DNA of 64,000 nt from Corinectria fuckeliana. Lineage: Eukaryota > Ascomycota > Sordariomycetes > Hypocreales > Nectriaceae. A program made the position numbers and the translations under genes. The stretch is taken from NCBI GenBank assembly GCA_019137255.1, contig WPDH01000066.1, forward strand, positions 62,001 to 126,000, in the 5' to 3' direction. The notes under the pieces were generated by a model that saw only the letters and a list, made by a program, of their open reading frames with translations, was not told where the DNA came from and ran no database searches. How positions within the stretch are numbered: position 1 is the stretch's first letter; the number at the start of each line of letters is the position of its first letter. Positions 47,980 to 59,340 of this stretch are shown here, piece after piece.

Positions 47980-50900
47980 TCATTTGAAAAGACTCCGCAG
48001 GTCCATTAGCTTTTGCCTAGCTGCCTCCGCCTTGTCCAGCGCCTTGTTTTGGCCATCCATGCTGAGGCTTGCCAGCTTCTTCTTCTTCTCCTGAAGCTCC
48101 AGCATCTTCTCTTCAAAGCTTCCGCGCATGATATATCGAACGGTACGCACGGGTCGCTTTTGGCCCAGTCGGTGCACACGGTCAACAGCTTGCGCCTCCG
48201 CGGCCGGGTTATACTGTGGTTCCATGACGTAAACGCTGTTTCCTGATGTCAGGTTGAGGCCCAGTCCACCCGCCATAATCGAGACGAGGATAACGTGCAC
48301 GTTGTTATCCTCGCGGAATTTGTCCATGGCCGTTGTGCGTGCCGTTCGGCTCATGCTGCCATCGAGCCTCACGAAGGTGATTCCGGCCGCGTTAAGAGCG
48401 AGCTCAATGAGATCCAAATGTGACGTCCAGCCAGAGAAGACAACCGACTTGAATGGTGGCTCAGATGGGTTTTCCTCGCTGGCTGCCTTTGACTTCAAGA
48501 GATCCTCCACCAAAGCTCGTGTCTTGGTGTGTGGTCCATCGTACTTGTCAAGCTTCTTTCCTGGGTTCCTTGACTTGGCTTTCGCCGGGCCATCATGTTC
48601 GGCGTCTACTTCTCGTCGGTGGACCTGCACGAATGCGTGCTTGACGTAGACACTGCACACTGGGCAGTGACCGAAAGTCTCTCCCGGGTTCATCGTCTGT
48701 CTCACTCGTTCCTTGTATGTCTTAATACAAGAGCGGCATATGACATGGAAGCAAGGCGTCATGAAACCAAGAGTGTCATCTTGGCCTTCCACGTCAATGT
48801 TGGAGCTTTCAATCGAGCCAAGTTTCCTACTACACTCAATGCAGGCATCGTTGTTGGTCTCCTGCATCAAGGTAAACATCTCGTGGGCTTTCTGGTCTGA
48901 AAGTGATGGTTTATCATCCTCGTCGTCGTCGTCGTCAATGTCGATGGCCATTTCTGCGGACATTCCTTGGAGTGCTTCGAGATCCGCATCATTGAGTAAG
49001 TCTTTTCCGTGCGCACAAAGCAGCCTGAGTCGCAAGATGGCCTTCAAAATATGGATATATGTGTTTCCACCGAGAGCTTTGTCGTTATTGTTGCCAGCAA
49101 GCACCTTGACACGGTCCTGCGCGTTCTTTGCAAACATGTCGTAGATACTTCGTTCATCCGGGCTGAAATCGAGCCTCACAACAAGATCCTCTCGTGGAGG
49201 CAGGTTGATCTTGTCCTTCAGGCGGCGAAGGGTGATTGTATCCACGAGAACGCGTAGTTTTGGCACGATCTCGGGGTCACAGGCCTTGAAAGGTTCCACA
49301 ATGTATCGAAGGAACTTCCCTCGGTCATGGAATGGGTGCAGGCGAAGGAAGGCTAGAAGCGCTGCCAAATCGTCCAACCGATTTTGAACAGGCGTGCCAG
49401 TTACGGCCCAGCGCCTGTCTGCTTGCAGGCGACAAATAGCCTTGAATTGCAGAGTCGAGTGCTCGCGGATCATGTGCGCCTCGTCGAGCACAATTCTAAA
49501 CCAACCCATCTGCTCCAATGGATACAGGCCGTCTTTACCCTTGCGGCGCGAGCTGAGCTCGTTGGAGACGGAACCGTAGGTAGTGATGACCAGATCGAAA
49601 GTGGCGAGTTTCTCAGGGTCCTTGATCCGATTTGACCCATGGTAGATGTGGTAACTCAAGGCTCCCGGGCGAATGTGCTGCTTGATCTGCTCTTCCCAAT
49701 TTGTGACTGTGCTGAGCGGGCAGACAAGCAAGGTAGATCTCACATTCCTGACCAACGGGGTAAGACTGAGGCTTGGCTGAGAGACCAAGACGTCATGTCT
49801 TGATGGCTTCATTTCCGGTACTTCTGGCTGCACCGGTACCCGCTGCTCCCACTCGTTTGCATCATCAGTGGATGTGACGATCAAGGAAAGAATGCTCAGC
49901 GTCTTTCCAAGGCCCATCATATCGCCGAGGATCCCGCCGCGGGTCTCGGCTGGTGGTTTCGCCTGTGTTTCACCGGTGATGACATTGAAGAAGAGCCTCT
50001 GGCCAGCTGGGCCAGTCTTGGTTTGCCAAAAAGTCACCATGTTCTTTTCTTGCATTTGGTCCTGTCGTGGCTTCTCCTTCGTCATCATGAAGTACAAGCC
50101 CTGCTTCTGATGTTTGAGTAGAGGGGTCGTGATGCTCGGATCAGGTTCTAACTCCAGCAAGTCATCGCTTCTTGTGAGAGAGTCGAACACGCCCATAACT
50201 TCTGAACGAACTTCCTCGACAGTGCGATTGGCATTGTAGCCGTTGCTTGTTGCCTGCGCCTCCGAGGCATAAGTTCTTGGTGCAGGCGGGCGGTACTCTA
50301 AGACGTGCGGATTCTGAACTCGGATCCCCTTCTGAACTAGATAGGGAGCCAGGAGCCTCTGGCCATACTTGTTGAGATGGGCACCCACGTTTCGGGCGTA
50401 CTTGACAGGGCCATACATGACGATGTCAAGGGAGTATGATCGGGAGGTTGGCTGCCCAGGCTCCTCGCCGGCTTTCTTAGGCTGAGGCGGGATCCGACAC
50501 TCAGTCCTCAGCCGAATATTGGAGTCCAGAAGGGGAGCAACAGCACGAGCATTTGCAGACTCCACGAGGCCGATGATCTGCCGGGTGTGGTCGTAGGCTT
50601 GTATTTTCAGAGAGGTATCGTTGACCTGCCTCTTCAGCACAACTTTGATTCCCGGGTGATAACCTGGCCCCCAAAGGCTCTGCATCCCTGGCTTCGGGGA
50701 AGGGACCCGTACACAGCTCAGGCTCGCCTTGATCATGCCATAGCAGACCTCCTCGTCACGAGGGTCTTGCACAACGACAATGTCCTCATCGTTCCCTGGT
50801 AGGGGGTTAGCTAAAGCTCATAGGGGTGAATACGAGAAGGGGTCTGCCGTACCACTTGTCAGGTCAACGGTCAAGGCCTGGGAAGCGGTTGAACCGTTGG

Positions 50901-51473
50901 CTTCCTCCCGTTTCTCTTGGACATACTGTCCCAAGATACCGCCCCCGCCCCGGGGTGCAGAGTGTGCGTCATCCTGAGAGCCTTCCTCATCCTCAACCTT
51001 GCGCCGTTTGGCTTGGGGAACGTTCGATCGATGCTGGACGTTATTCATGCGCTCGATCCAGCCTCCGACACCGGTTGGCTCATTGCCATAGGCACTGCTA
51101 GGAGTGGATGCTCGACTAGATGGCCCGGCGGAGTGGATCTCATCTGGGTTCGAAAACTGGAAAACGACCGAGTTGTTAATGCTTGAATCATGCTGAGTTC
51201 TGGGGGAGTTATGAGGCGAGGAGAATTGTCGTAAAGGGGGGTTAGTTGGATCTGGGGTAGTAGGAGCTCGGCGGTTTGGCTGCAACAGGGCAGCCGGGTT
51301 CCATGACGGAACGGCATTTGCAGTTCGAGGTGTATGACCTGGAAAGTGTCAGTGGGTGGAACCGAGCATTGTCGAGGATTGCTTGAGTGCGAGGAGACGG
51401 TCTACACGCTGCGCATGCGTGCAAATCAGGGAGTGTTTGACGAAGGGGAGGGGGAAGTACCATTTGTAGCCAT
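47980..51473 (-). CDS. SNF2-family ATPase with RING finger (Rad5/HLTF-like), 1104 aa
   Basis: Exons 51461-51473 (13 nt), 50853-51338 and 47980-50795 (3315 nt in frame); introns 122 and 57 bp. After a disordered Ser/Pro-rich N-terminus, residues about 170-320 contain a HIRAN-like segment. The ATPase core shows GDMMGLGKTLS (Walker A, about 460), DEAH (about 604) and WAVTGTPVQNR. A C3HC4 RING is inserted at about 818-880 (C-x2-C ... C-x-H-x2-C-x2-C ... C-x2-C), followed by the second RecA lobe with SVVFSGWTSHLDL and QAVDRVHRLGQKRPV. This is the Rad5/Rad16/HLTF layout: DNA translocases with ubiquitin E3 activity in DNA-damage tolerance or repair. Assignment to Rad5 versus another fungal subgroup needs a tree. 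The nucleus is the expected site. Confidence 0.92.
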
Positions 51474-53071
51474 CTCGTTAACTACTAAGGCCTGAGTCGG
51501 CCAACGATAGCGTGCAGAGAGCGAGTCAAATGATGCGCTTCGCAGCTCAAGAGGCGGAGACGTTTTGTTCACATCACAGGATCGGAGGATTCGAGGTAGG
51601 AATGAGAGCGAGTGCGAGGTGTTTCGTAAACGAGTGAAGGTGGGTTGCGAGTTGCAAGTTGCAAGTGGGCTGCAGATGAGTGAGTTGCGAGGTTGAAGGC
51701 AGCAGGCTGCGATAAGCGACTCGTTATCGGGGGGAGGTGGAAAGTGGCGGAGCGGCCTGGAGGACTTGGAGGAGTGGCAAGCGGAGATGCAGGTTTAAGG
51801 AGGCACCTGGGCCGAGCTGCCAGAAGCACGGGCGCCGGGGAGTCGGGGCAAATCGCCGAGTCCGAGAGGTCGACAAGTTGGATAGAGAGAGAGACGTGAA
51901 GTGAGGTACGAGTGCCAAATGTCAAATGCCAAATGCACACCTTAGACAGCGCAAACGGCTGCTTTTGGCTGGGCTGCAGGCAGAGGTCATGCAGGCATGC
52001 AGGCTTTCCCCCGCGGCCAACGAGCACGTGAGCGTGTCACTTGCACTGGAGAATTTAGTGTCAATTAGCTTAGCGGAGAGGTTACCCAATCAGAACAAGG
52101 CGTGCGCTGTGCAACAGCGGAACCAGCCTCAGACGATGAACTCAGTGTCTACTACAGAGCAGTTTCGCCACTGAAGTTTTATACAGTACTGAGGCATCGA
52201 ATTATCGAGAGCGGCCAGCACTGGCTTCTACTTAATTTCCCAGTTGTACGAAGAACAGTCGTGCGTAGGTGCCCACCTACTCAGTACTTAGCTGCGGTGC
52301 TGTGCTTAATAGGCCAGGTACGTACTAACAGACTCGGAGACAAGTTGCATCGGCGGCGCTTCCTCGAGTGGGGCTCACGACAAGGAGGGATGATCAGCTG
52401 GGGCCCTTGTATGGGCAGATGGGTTGAAGCATTTGAGCGGATTTTTTCTCCATCCACAAAATGGCCTGAGATTCGGCGAGAATGTGGAGGAGATCCAGAG
52501 GTGTCGATCAAAGTATCGGTGGGTAGCAATCGCGCGAGGATGAGGTAGAGGAGTCCTATAGACGGCTTGACGGCATTGCCGCCCGCTCGAGCATCCCAAG
52601 TCGAACTGTATTTATACCTCCTAATTTGTGGATGTCTGGCCCACAAGTTTATTTGCCATTCAAGCAGAATTAGAAACCTGTGTAGGCCGTGACAAGTAAG
52701 CCCGAGATATCCCTCGATTATAAAAAATGCTTCCGGAATGTCATGTGAAGGCTGAGATTCCCCGCTTACATAAGTCTTGTCCTTGGTTTTGGTGGGGTTG
52801 CGAAAAGATTCGGGGATAGAGAAGGTACGTACTTCGTAGATTAAGTACTAGTAGCTCCACCCTGGCATTTCCCACACTTCAGAATTCGTGCCCCGCCTCC
52901 AACTCAGCGTCCATCCGCCTTGTTTGTCTCTTGATCCAGCGTTTGCTTTGGCGCCCAGCACCCGCTACATCAGCCACCATCTCCTAATTATTTTTCCTCT
53001 TTCTTCCTTCTCTTCCATTACAGCTACTCACATCAGACCCGTCAACCCTGTTGCCTCGGCGACCATCCAGC
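51474..53071. promoter_or_regulatory. Divergent promoter interval SNF2-RING / SRP68
   Basis: 1.6 kb upstream of two divergent genes. C/T-rich leader sequence precedes SRP68 (52980-53030). TAGGTA/GTACGTAC-type repeats occur near 52266-52325 and 52825-52850. No gene is supported. Confidence 0.5.
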
Positions 53072-55036
53072 ATGGACATCACCACCTTTGTCGTTCAAGG
53101 CCGTGACAAGGCTCTCCTCTACGGTGACTACTCAACCTACCACGGCCTCTTGTCCAAGCGACTACTTAACTGCCGTAAGAAGCTGGGCCTGGCCACCAGG
53201 AACCGCGGAAAGTTCCACCCCAAGGGCAAGGTCACGCCTGAAGAGGTTGCTCAGAACCATGGGTAGGCAATTCCAGCCGCCCTCCCACCCCACACCAGCC
53301 TAATGTCTATCTAGATATGTCCAACTTCTTCTGCTTACCAGCGAACGCGCCTGGGCTCAGGCCATGAGCATCAAGTCCTCTCACTCTGCCGACAAGAAAG
53401 GAATCACTGGCCGAACCCGATCTCACATTGTCTCCCGCTTGACCAAGGCCGCCCGCAATGCCGACGACCTCGTCGACATTCTCTCCCAGTCCGACGTCTC
53501 GGGTGCCACCTCAACCGACATCCTCGAGGCTAAAGCCTACTCTACACTTATTCGTGGCTCTATGTTGTTCGAAAAGCAGAGCTGGGAGCCTAGTTTGCGA
53601 AGCTATGCCACATCGCGAATTGTCTACAGTGCATTGGCCACGGTCACCAAGGGCGATATCTTCAAGGACCTTCTTTCCGAGACGATTGATCCTTCGATCC
53701 GCTATTCCGCTTACCAATTGAACACGCCTCGAACTGTTCCGATTCCCGTTATTGCCCAGAGAGCGTTTCCCCACTCCGATACCGCCTTGGTCCAGGAGAT
53801 TAACAAAATTGACACCAACCTGCTGAAGCAGGGTGAGGCGGATTTGAAGACGGAGTCCCTCGGCGCCAAGGATGCGCCAAAGACCTTGAATTGGCGCTCC
53901 CGGGAGGTCACCATCGAGGATGCCCAGATTGCGATTGTCTGGGGCACCGTGATCGCCGCAAAGGAGCGACTAACTAGCACCCTCGCGGATTCCAAGGACA
54001 GGCAACCAAACGAGCTGTCTGCTGCCTACGACGAAATCCTGACAGCAACTCAGGACGCTGTCGACGCTACCAAGCAAGCAATTGACGAGATGAGGGCAGA
54101 GGGAGTTGAACAAGGCGACCCGCGGATGCAGAGCCTGCAGATCACACGCACTGCGGTCAACTTTGAGATGATAAGCTGGAGGATTGGTCGTAACCGTGCT
54201 TTGACTGGAAATTATGACGGTGCAACTGAGGAATACGGTCCACTCAGAAGACGGAGAGTGAAGGCTAGCGAAGTGCCTACAAAGCTAGAAAAGGAACTCC
54301 CGCCCGGAAAGAAGCTTGGCAAGCTCAAAGAAAAGGTTGCTCTGTACGCCGGAATTTTGCAGAGCATCGAGTCAATCAAGGAGCTTCCCGGTGTAGCTAA
54401 CGATCAGGAACTTGCGAATCAGATCGAATCGTTTGTCAAGTATTTTGAGGCTCTCAAGTAAGCCATACCGGACGCTTTTAACAAGACTGGTCGCTGATTA
54501 GATTTAGGGCCCTTTCGGTTGCACGTTCTCATGCCATCATCGGCAATTGTGCAAATACTCTGACCTTGATTCACCATGCCGTTAAGCTCTCTGGAGAGTC
54601 GCTGTCTAAGGTGCAGGAGCCTGAGGAGACCTCTGCCAACACTCCCCTTAACCTCAATGTGGACCCAGAAGCTATGAAATTCCTTCATAACCTCCTCGAT
54701 GGCGAGCGTCAACGTTATCGTGCGATTGTGCACATCGACGAACTGCGAAATGATAAGAAAGAAGACGCTGAGGATGACGTGAAGAGGCCGCTTGTCGGGA
54801 CGCTGTTGGATTATCCCATCAATGGCGTCGAGCTTGCCAACCTTGTCGAGTACCCCCCCAAGATGGATCTCATCCCCATGAAGCCCATCTTCCTAGACGT
54901 CGCGTGGAATTACATCGAATACCCAGGCAAGGTCACCGTGGTACGCGAGTCGCCAGCGACAGACAGCATAAACGTTGTCGAACCAGGTCCAACGCAGCCT
55001 GCCAAGAGGGGGTGGTTCGGTTTCGGGAGGTCATAG
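53072..55036 (+). CDS. SRP68: Signal recognition particle subunit SRP68, 620 aa
   Basis: Exons 53072-53262, 53315-54457 and 54508-55036 (1863 nt). The N-terminal RNA-binding domain is evident: GRDKALLYGDYSTYHGLLSKRL, NCRKKLGL, then after the splice YVQLLLLTSERAWAQAMSIK. The middle is helical (WEPSLRSYATSRIVYSAL). The C-terminus has the PPKMDLIPMKPIFLDVAWNYIEYP block, which in SRP68 proteins contacts SRP72, and ends with a Trp/Gly/Phe-rich tail. SRP68 binds SRP RNA with SRP72 in the cytoplasmic particle that targets nascent secretory proteins to the ER. Length matches the family (about 600-630 aa). The start ATG at 53072 lies in CAGCATGG context. Confidence 0.95.
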
Positions 55037-55430
55037 TCAAAATACTACACACGGGAGACATTGAGGTCACGGCTGTTTCCCAGCATCTAGTCACGTACGC
55101 CGCATTTGCGTTCCTGTCTAATCTTGTCCCTTCCTTGAGACATGTCTTAGCGTCGCTGTTGCCCGTGCCTCGAACATGGTTACCCAGGCGCCGGACCTAG
55201 CTCGGTGAAGATGTCATTCCAGTGAGGAATGGGCCCCCGGGCCTCAAGGGTCAACAATCTCTACGAGGCTGGTATCGTCATTGTTTACATGCTGTATCAA
55301 ATCTTGCACTCTTCGGACAGTTATCTACATCCACAAAGCCCGCCGTGATGGTTTCTCTGCCCGGCTGACACCTTTGGCTACCCATTCCCCTCTGCCTCAT
55401 GCATTAAGAAGCCCTATTGCCCGCCTCAAG
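55037..55430. other. Intergenic, SRP68 3' flank and upstream of a small gene
   Basis: 394 bp. The frame of the downstream gene is open back to about 55281 but has no in-frame ATG before 55431. Confidence 0.5.
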
Positions 55431-55925
55431 ATGCCTGCGGTCGCGATATCTCGGCCTAAGCAGCCTCCACCATGGGCGTGGCCGGAGTTCCGCCACCCAG
55501 CGCCAGCAACCATCGTCGCCATTGTCCTCATCCTCCTCCTGATATCCATCTTCCTCTCCGTCACGTGGCAGCTGCTACAGCGCCACCTCGCCCAGCGCCG
55601 CCGCGGCTTCGTCCTCGACCCTGGCGCAAAGCCCCTCCGCCCGACCTCCGAGCTCGAGATCGAGAGCAGGCAGCTCCTCTTCGGCGACCGCACCGCCACC
55701 GGCGACCGCATGCCGCTGCGCGCGCACGCCCGCGGGTCGCTCTACGATACCTTCCAGTTGCCAGCCCCGCGCACGACGCGTCTCAAGTTCTCGCGGTCGA
55801 TGATGGAGCTTAACGGCGGCGAACCGCTTGGGGACGGCGAGGGCGAGCAAGGTGCGAAAAAGGCCAAGACGGTTCACTGGCATGGAGTCAACCAACTAAA
55901 CACTACGTGGGCTTGGATGCTATGA
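55431..55925 (+). CDS. Putative single-pass membrane protein, 164 aa
   Basis: Single exon from ATG 55431 (MPAVAISRPKQPPPWAW). A Pro/Trp-rich N-terminus precedes a clear transmembrane helix at about residues 25-47 (TIVAIVLILLLISIFLSVTWQLL). A basic, Arg-rich stretch (QRHLAQRRRGF) follows it directly, which by the positive-inside rule would place the C-terminus in the cytosol. The tail is hydrophilic, with SLYDTFQLPAPRTTRLKFSRS. I do not recognise the family. Codon use has the C-ending bias of real genes in the window. Confidence is moderate because no domain is recognised; a longer start or an upstream exon is possible. Confidence 0.6.
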   Translation: MPAVAISRPKQPPPWAWPEFRHPAPATIVAIVLILLLISIFLSVTWQLLQRHLAQRRRGFVLDPGAKPLRPTSELEIESRQLLFGDRTATGDRMPLRAHARGSLYDTFQLPAPRTTRLKFSRSMMELNGGEPLGDGEGEQGAKKAKTVHWHGVNQLNTTWAWML

Positions 55926-56436
55926 CGCAAGACGTTCTCTACTGTTTTCTTGATTGTCACCAGTTCTGTAAGAGCACGGATATATCTATAAGATGGCCAC
56001 CAACCATGAGGGTAGATAGTAATCAAATTCACTTTCATCAAACCAGTTGACAGGGAAGGGAGGGGGGTGCACAAAAGATGTGTGAGCAAGACATGTCACA
56101 CAGACTAAACTCGGAGTTATTGTTGAGGGGGGAGGTGTCATTATCGTCTACCTATGAAAGGCGCTCATTGTAAAATACAAAATCACTAGGCCCCCGAGTG
56201 TCTTGACCAACATCTCATAAACACCGCCGACATCTCTTAAACAGTTTTGAAGCTCCAACGCCTGTTCCGCCAACCATGAAGACAAGAGACATCGGTGAAA
56301 AAAGAACCCCTAAATGCGGCTGAGGCGGGATATGAATACAATTGAGTACATGGAGACGAAAAGGCTTCTATGCCTCACACCCTCGCTCTTGGATATTGGA
56401 ACACATGATTTTAACATCATTTAAGCATCAAGCCCC
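55926..56436. other. Convergent 3' interval before SSC1
   Basis: 511 bp between the small membrane-protein gene and the Hsp70 stop. It is AT-richer 3'-flank sequence. No gene is seen. Confidence 0.6.
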
Positions 56437-58582
56437 TTAGGGCTTGGTATCGTCCTTCTTCTCACCCTCCTGGGGCTGCTCGCTAGAGGTCTGCTCGCCG
56501 CTGGAAGCACGGGCCTTGTGCATCTTGTCAAAGAGGTTCAGGCTGGCAACCTGGAGGTCATCGGTCTTCTCCTTAATCTCAGCAGCGGTGGCAGTGCCAT
56601 CGCCAGACAAGTTCTTGGCGACGAACTCACGGAGAGTGGCAATCTTCTCCTTGATGCTGTCGGCCTCGGTCTTGTCGAGCTTGTCGGCGTACTCGTTGAG
56701 GGCACGCTCTGTGTCGTTCAGGACGCTGTCGGCACGGTTGGCAGACTCGATGGCAGCCTTGCGTTCCTTGTCGGTCTCGGCGTACTTCTCGGAGTCCTCG
56801 ACCATTTGCTGGATCTCATTGTCGGACAGACCAGAGCCAGAGGCAATGGTGATGGACTGGTCCTTGTCGGTGGACTTGTCCTTGGCGTGGACGTGGACGA
56901 TAGAGTCGGCGTCGATGTCAAAGGTGACCTCGACCTGGGGAACACCACGGTGGGCAGGGGGGATGCCAACAAGCTGGAAGTTTCCGAGAAGCTTGTTGTC
57001 CTTGACGAGCTCACGCTCACCCTGGTAGACCTTGATCTCGACAGCGGTCTGGAAGTCAGCCGCGGTGGAGAAGACCTGGGACTTCTTGGTGGGGATGGTG
57101 GTGTTGCGGTTGATGAGGCGGGTGAAGACACCACCCAGAGTCTCAATACCGAGAGAAAGAGGGGTGACATCGAGGAGGAGGAGATCCTTGACCTCGCCAG
57201 AGAGAACGGCACCCTGGATGGCAGCACCGATGGCAACAGCCTCGTCCGGGTTGACAGACTTGGCGGGGTCACGGCCGAAAATGCTCTTGACGGACTCAGC
57301 AACCTTGGGCATACGGGTCATACCACCAACGAGGATAACCTCCTGGATGTCCTTGGGCTGCAGCGAGGCGTCCTTGAGAGCCTTGCGGACGGGGTCAATG
57401 GTGCGGCTGATGAGGGGGTCGACCATCTTCTCGAGCTGGGCTCGGGTAAGCTTCAGGTTGATGTGCTTGGGGCCGGAGGCATCGGCAGTAATGAAGGGTA
57501 GGTTGATGTCAGTCTGGAGAGACGAAGACAGCTCAATCTTAGCCTTCTCAGCAGCCTCACGGATACGCTGGATGGCCATGCGATCACCGGAAATGTCAAT
57601 GCCGTTGGTCTTCTTGAAGTCGGCGACGATGTGACGGACAAGGTGGATATCGAAATCCTCACCGCCAAGGTGGGTGTCACCGTTGGTGGACTTGACCTCG
57701 AAAACACCGTTCTGGATCTCCAGGATGGAGATATCGAAGGTACCACCACCAAGATCGTAAACGGCAACAACTCGGTCAGCCTCCTTCTCGAGTCCGTACG
57801 CCAGAGCAGCGGCGGTGGGCTCGTTGACGACACGGAGAACGTTGAGGCCAGAAATCTGACCAGCGTCCTTGGTGCTCTGTCGCTGCGAGTCGTTGAAGTA
57901 GGCGGGAACAGTGACGACGGCGTTCTTGATAGGCTTGGAGAGGTAGGCCTCGGCAGTCTCCTTCATTTTGTTGAGGACGAAGCCACCAATCTGAGAAGGG
58001 GAGTAGTTCTGGCCGCGAGCAGCGACCCAGGCGTCGCCGTTGGTGTGCTGCACAATCTTGTAGGGAACCTCCTTGATGTCACGCTGCACCTCGGCATCGC
58101 TGAACTTGCGTCCTATTAATCGCTTGGTGGCAAAAAGGGTGTTCTCTGGGTTGACGACGGCCTGGCGCTTGGCAGCGACACCGACGAGACGCTCACCGTC
58201 CTCGGCGAAAGCGACAACGGAAGGGGTGGTTCGGGCACCTGAGAAGTATCATGTCAGTGAGGTTCGGGTGAGCGAATTGATAGGGCAAGAAAGTCTTACC
58301 CTCGGAGTTCTCGATGATGCGAGGAACCTTGCCCTCCATGATGGCGACGGCTGAGTTGGTGGTGCCCAGATCGATACCGATCACGGCACCCGTCACCTTG
58401 CCATCGGAAGAGGTCGACTCATAGCGAGCGAACTTTGAGGCGAGAGGGGATCGAGCGAAAGTAGCCGATCGAGCGGCAATGGGGGACGCTCGGGGAAGCT
58501 AGAATGCGTTTGTCAGTATGCGCGCAAGAAGCGCAGGGAAGCATTGGCAACTTACAGCTCTCGACAAGCGCGAAGCCAACAT
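56437..58582 (-). CDS. SSC1: Mitochondrial Hsp70 (import motor chaperone), 675 aa
   Basis: Exons 58556-58582, 58300-58498 and 56437-58238 (minus), introns 57 and 61 bp; 2028 nt in frame. The N-terminal 45 residues (MLASRLSRALPRASP...) are Arg/Ser/Ala-rich without acids: a matrix presequence. The nucleotide-binding domain has GIDLGTTNSAVAIMEG, YDLGGGTFDISIL and ILVGGMTRMPKV. The substrate-binding domain includes DVTPLSLGIETLGGVFTRLI and the helical lid, and the protein ends in a low-complexity tail (EQPQEGEKKDDTKP). This is the DnaK/mtHsp70 type, not cytosolic (no EEVD). It drives presequence translocation and matrix folding. Exon 1 codes just nine residues. Codons are strongly biased, fitting high expression. 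Confidence 0.97.
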
Positions 58583-59139
58583 GATTACGGTTGTGGGGTA
58601 TAATACAGTAGTAAAGAAAAGGATGGCCGAGAGGAGGACGGGGTTGAATGGGTTTAGAAGGAAGCAGAGATGGATGTGCGGAAAATTTGTTTAAGATACC
58701 ACGGGTCCACGGATCGCAGAAAAAGAGGGAAGTCGACAGAACAGCGGTCCGGCTCAAATTTTTCGGCCCATGGTTATTCCCCCCGGGAGCCTTCCCGAGG
58801 ATGCAAGTGGCGGGCATGAGTCAGCAACTCTCGAGCGCGGCGTCATGGCTTTGGCGGCGTTGCCGGAGCGAGATTTTTTATCATGCAGCCAACTGTGGGG
58901 AGCTCGCCGCTAGGTAGCTTCATCAATTACGTAGCTCTATCAAGATGCTAGTCAATGCAGGAAAAGTGCTTCAGTTTACAGTTCCAGAGAAGAGTGAGGC
59001 AAGCACAGGGTTTCTACTGTTCAAAGTCCGAACGTGTTGCTCCCAGCTATCTTTCTCGTTGGCGGTCATATAGCTAACCTCTCCTTGTTTATCGTTAACA
59101 AAACCCCGGAATGCGGGGTTTACATACCTACTACGTACC
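58583..59139. promoter_or_regulatory. Promoter side of SSC1, up to the transposon
   Basis: 557 bp between the SSC1 start and the left target duplication of the MULE element. It ends in TACCTA-type repeats. An 8-bp perfect hairpin (AAACCCCG / CGGGGTTT, loop GAATG) lies at 59101-59121. No gene is seen. Confidence 0.5.
59101..59121. repeat. Short perfect hairpin next to the transposon
   Basis: 8-bp stem with a 5-base loop, 27 bp outside the left terminal inverted repeat. Confidence 0.55.
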
Positions 59140-59148
59140 TACTTAGTA
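59140..59148. repeat. Left target-site duplication
   Basis: TACTTAGTA, identical to 61827-61835. Confidence 0.7.
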
Positions 59149-59200
59149 GGGTTTAGTTATAGAGCATACAACTTTACCTAGCGAGCATACATTGTGGCTT
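59149..59200 (+). repeat. Left terminal inverted repeat of the MULE
   Basis: Begins GGGTTTAGTTATAGAG and pairs with 61774-61826 on the opposite strand, with one mismatch and one indel. Weak similarity may continue inward to about 59225. Confidence 0.88.
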
Positions 59201-59340
59201 AGCTAGTGGGTCCGTTCTGCTGCGGATGCTAATGCTCGGCCCCCTATATAAATTCACACTAAATCTGTAGTGCAGTTATCCTGTGACTATTAACCCCGCT
59301 AACTTGCCCACTACTAAAAATACACACTTTATCTAACCTA

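Noticed and set aside
56518..57501. 327-codon plus-strand frame opposite mitochondrial Hsp70
   Set aside because: Antisense shadow of the highly codon-biased Hsp70 gene.
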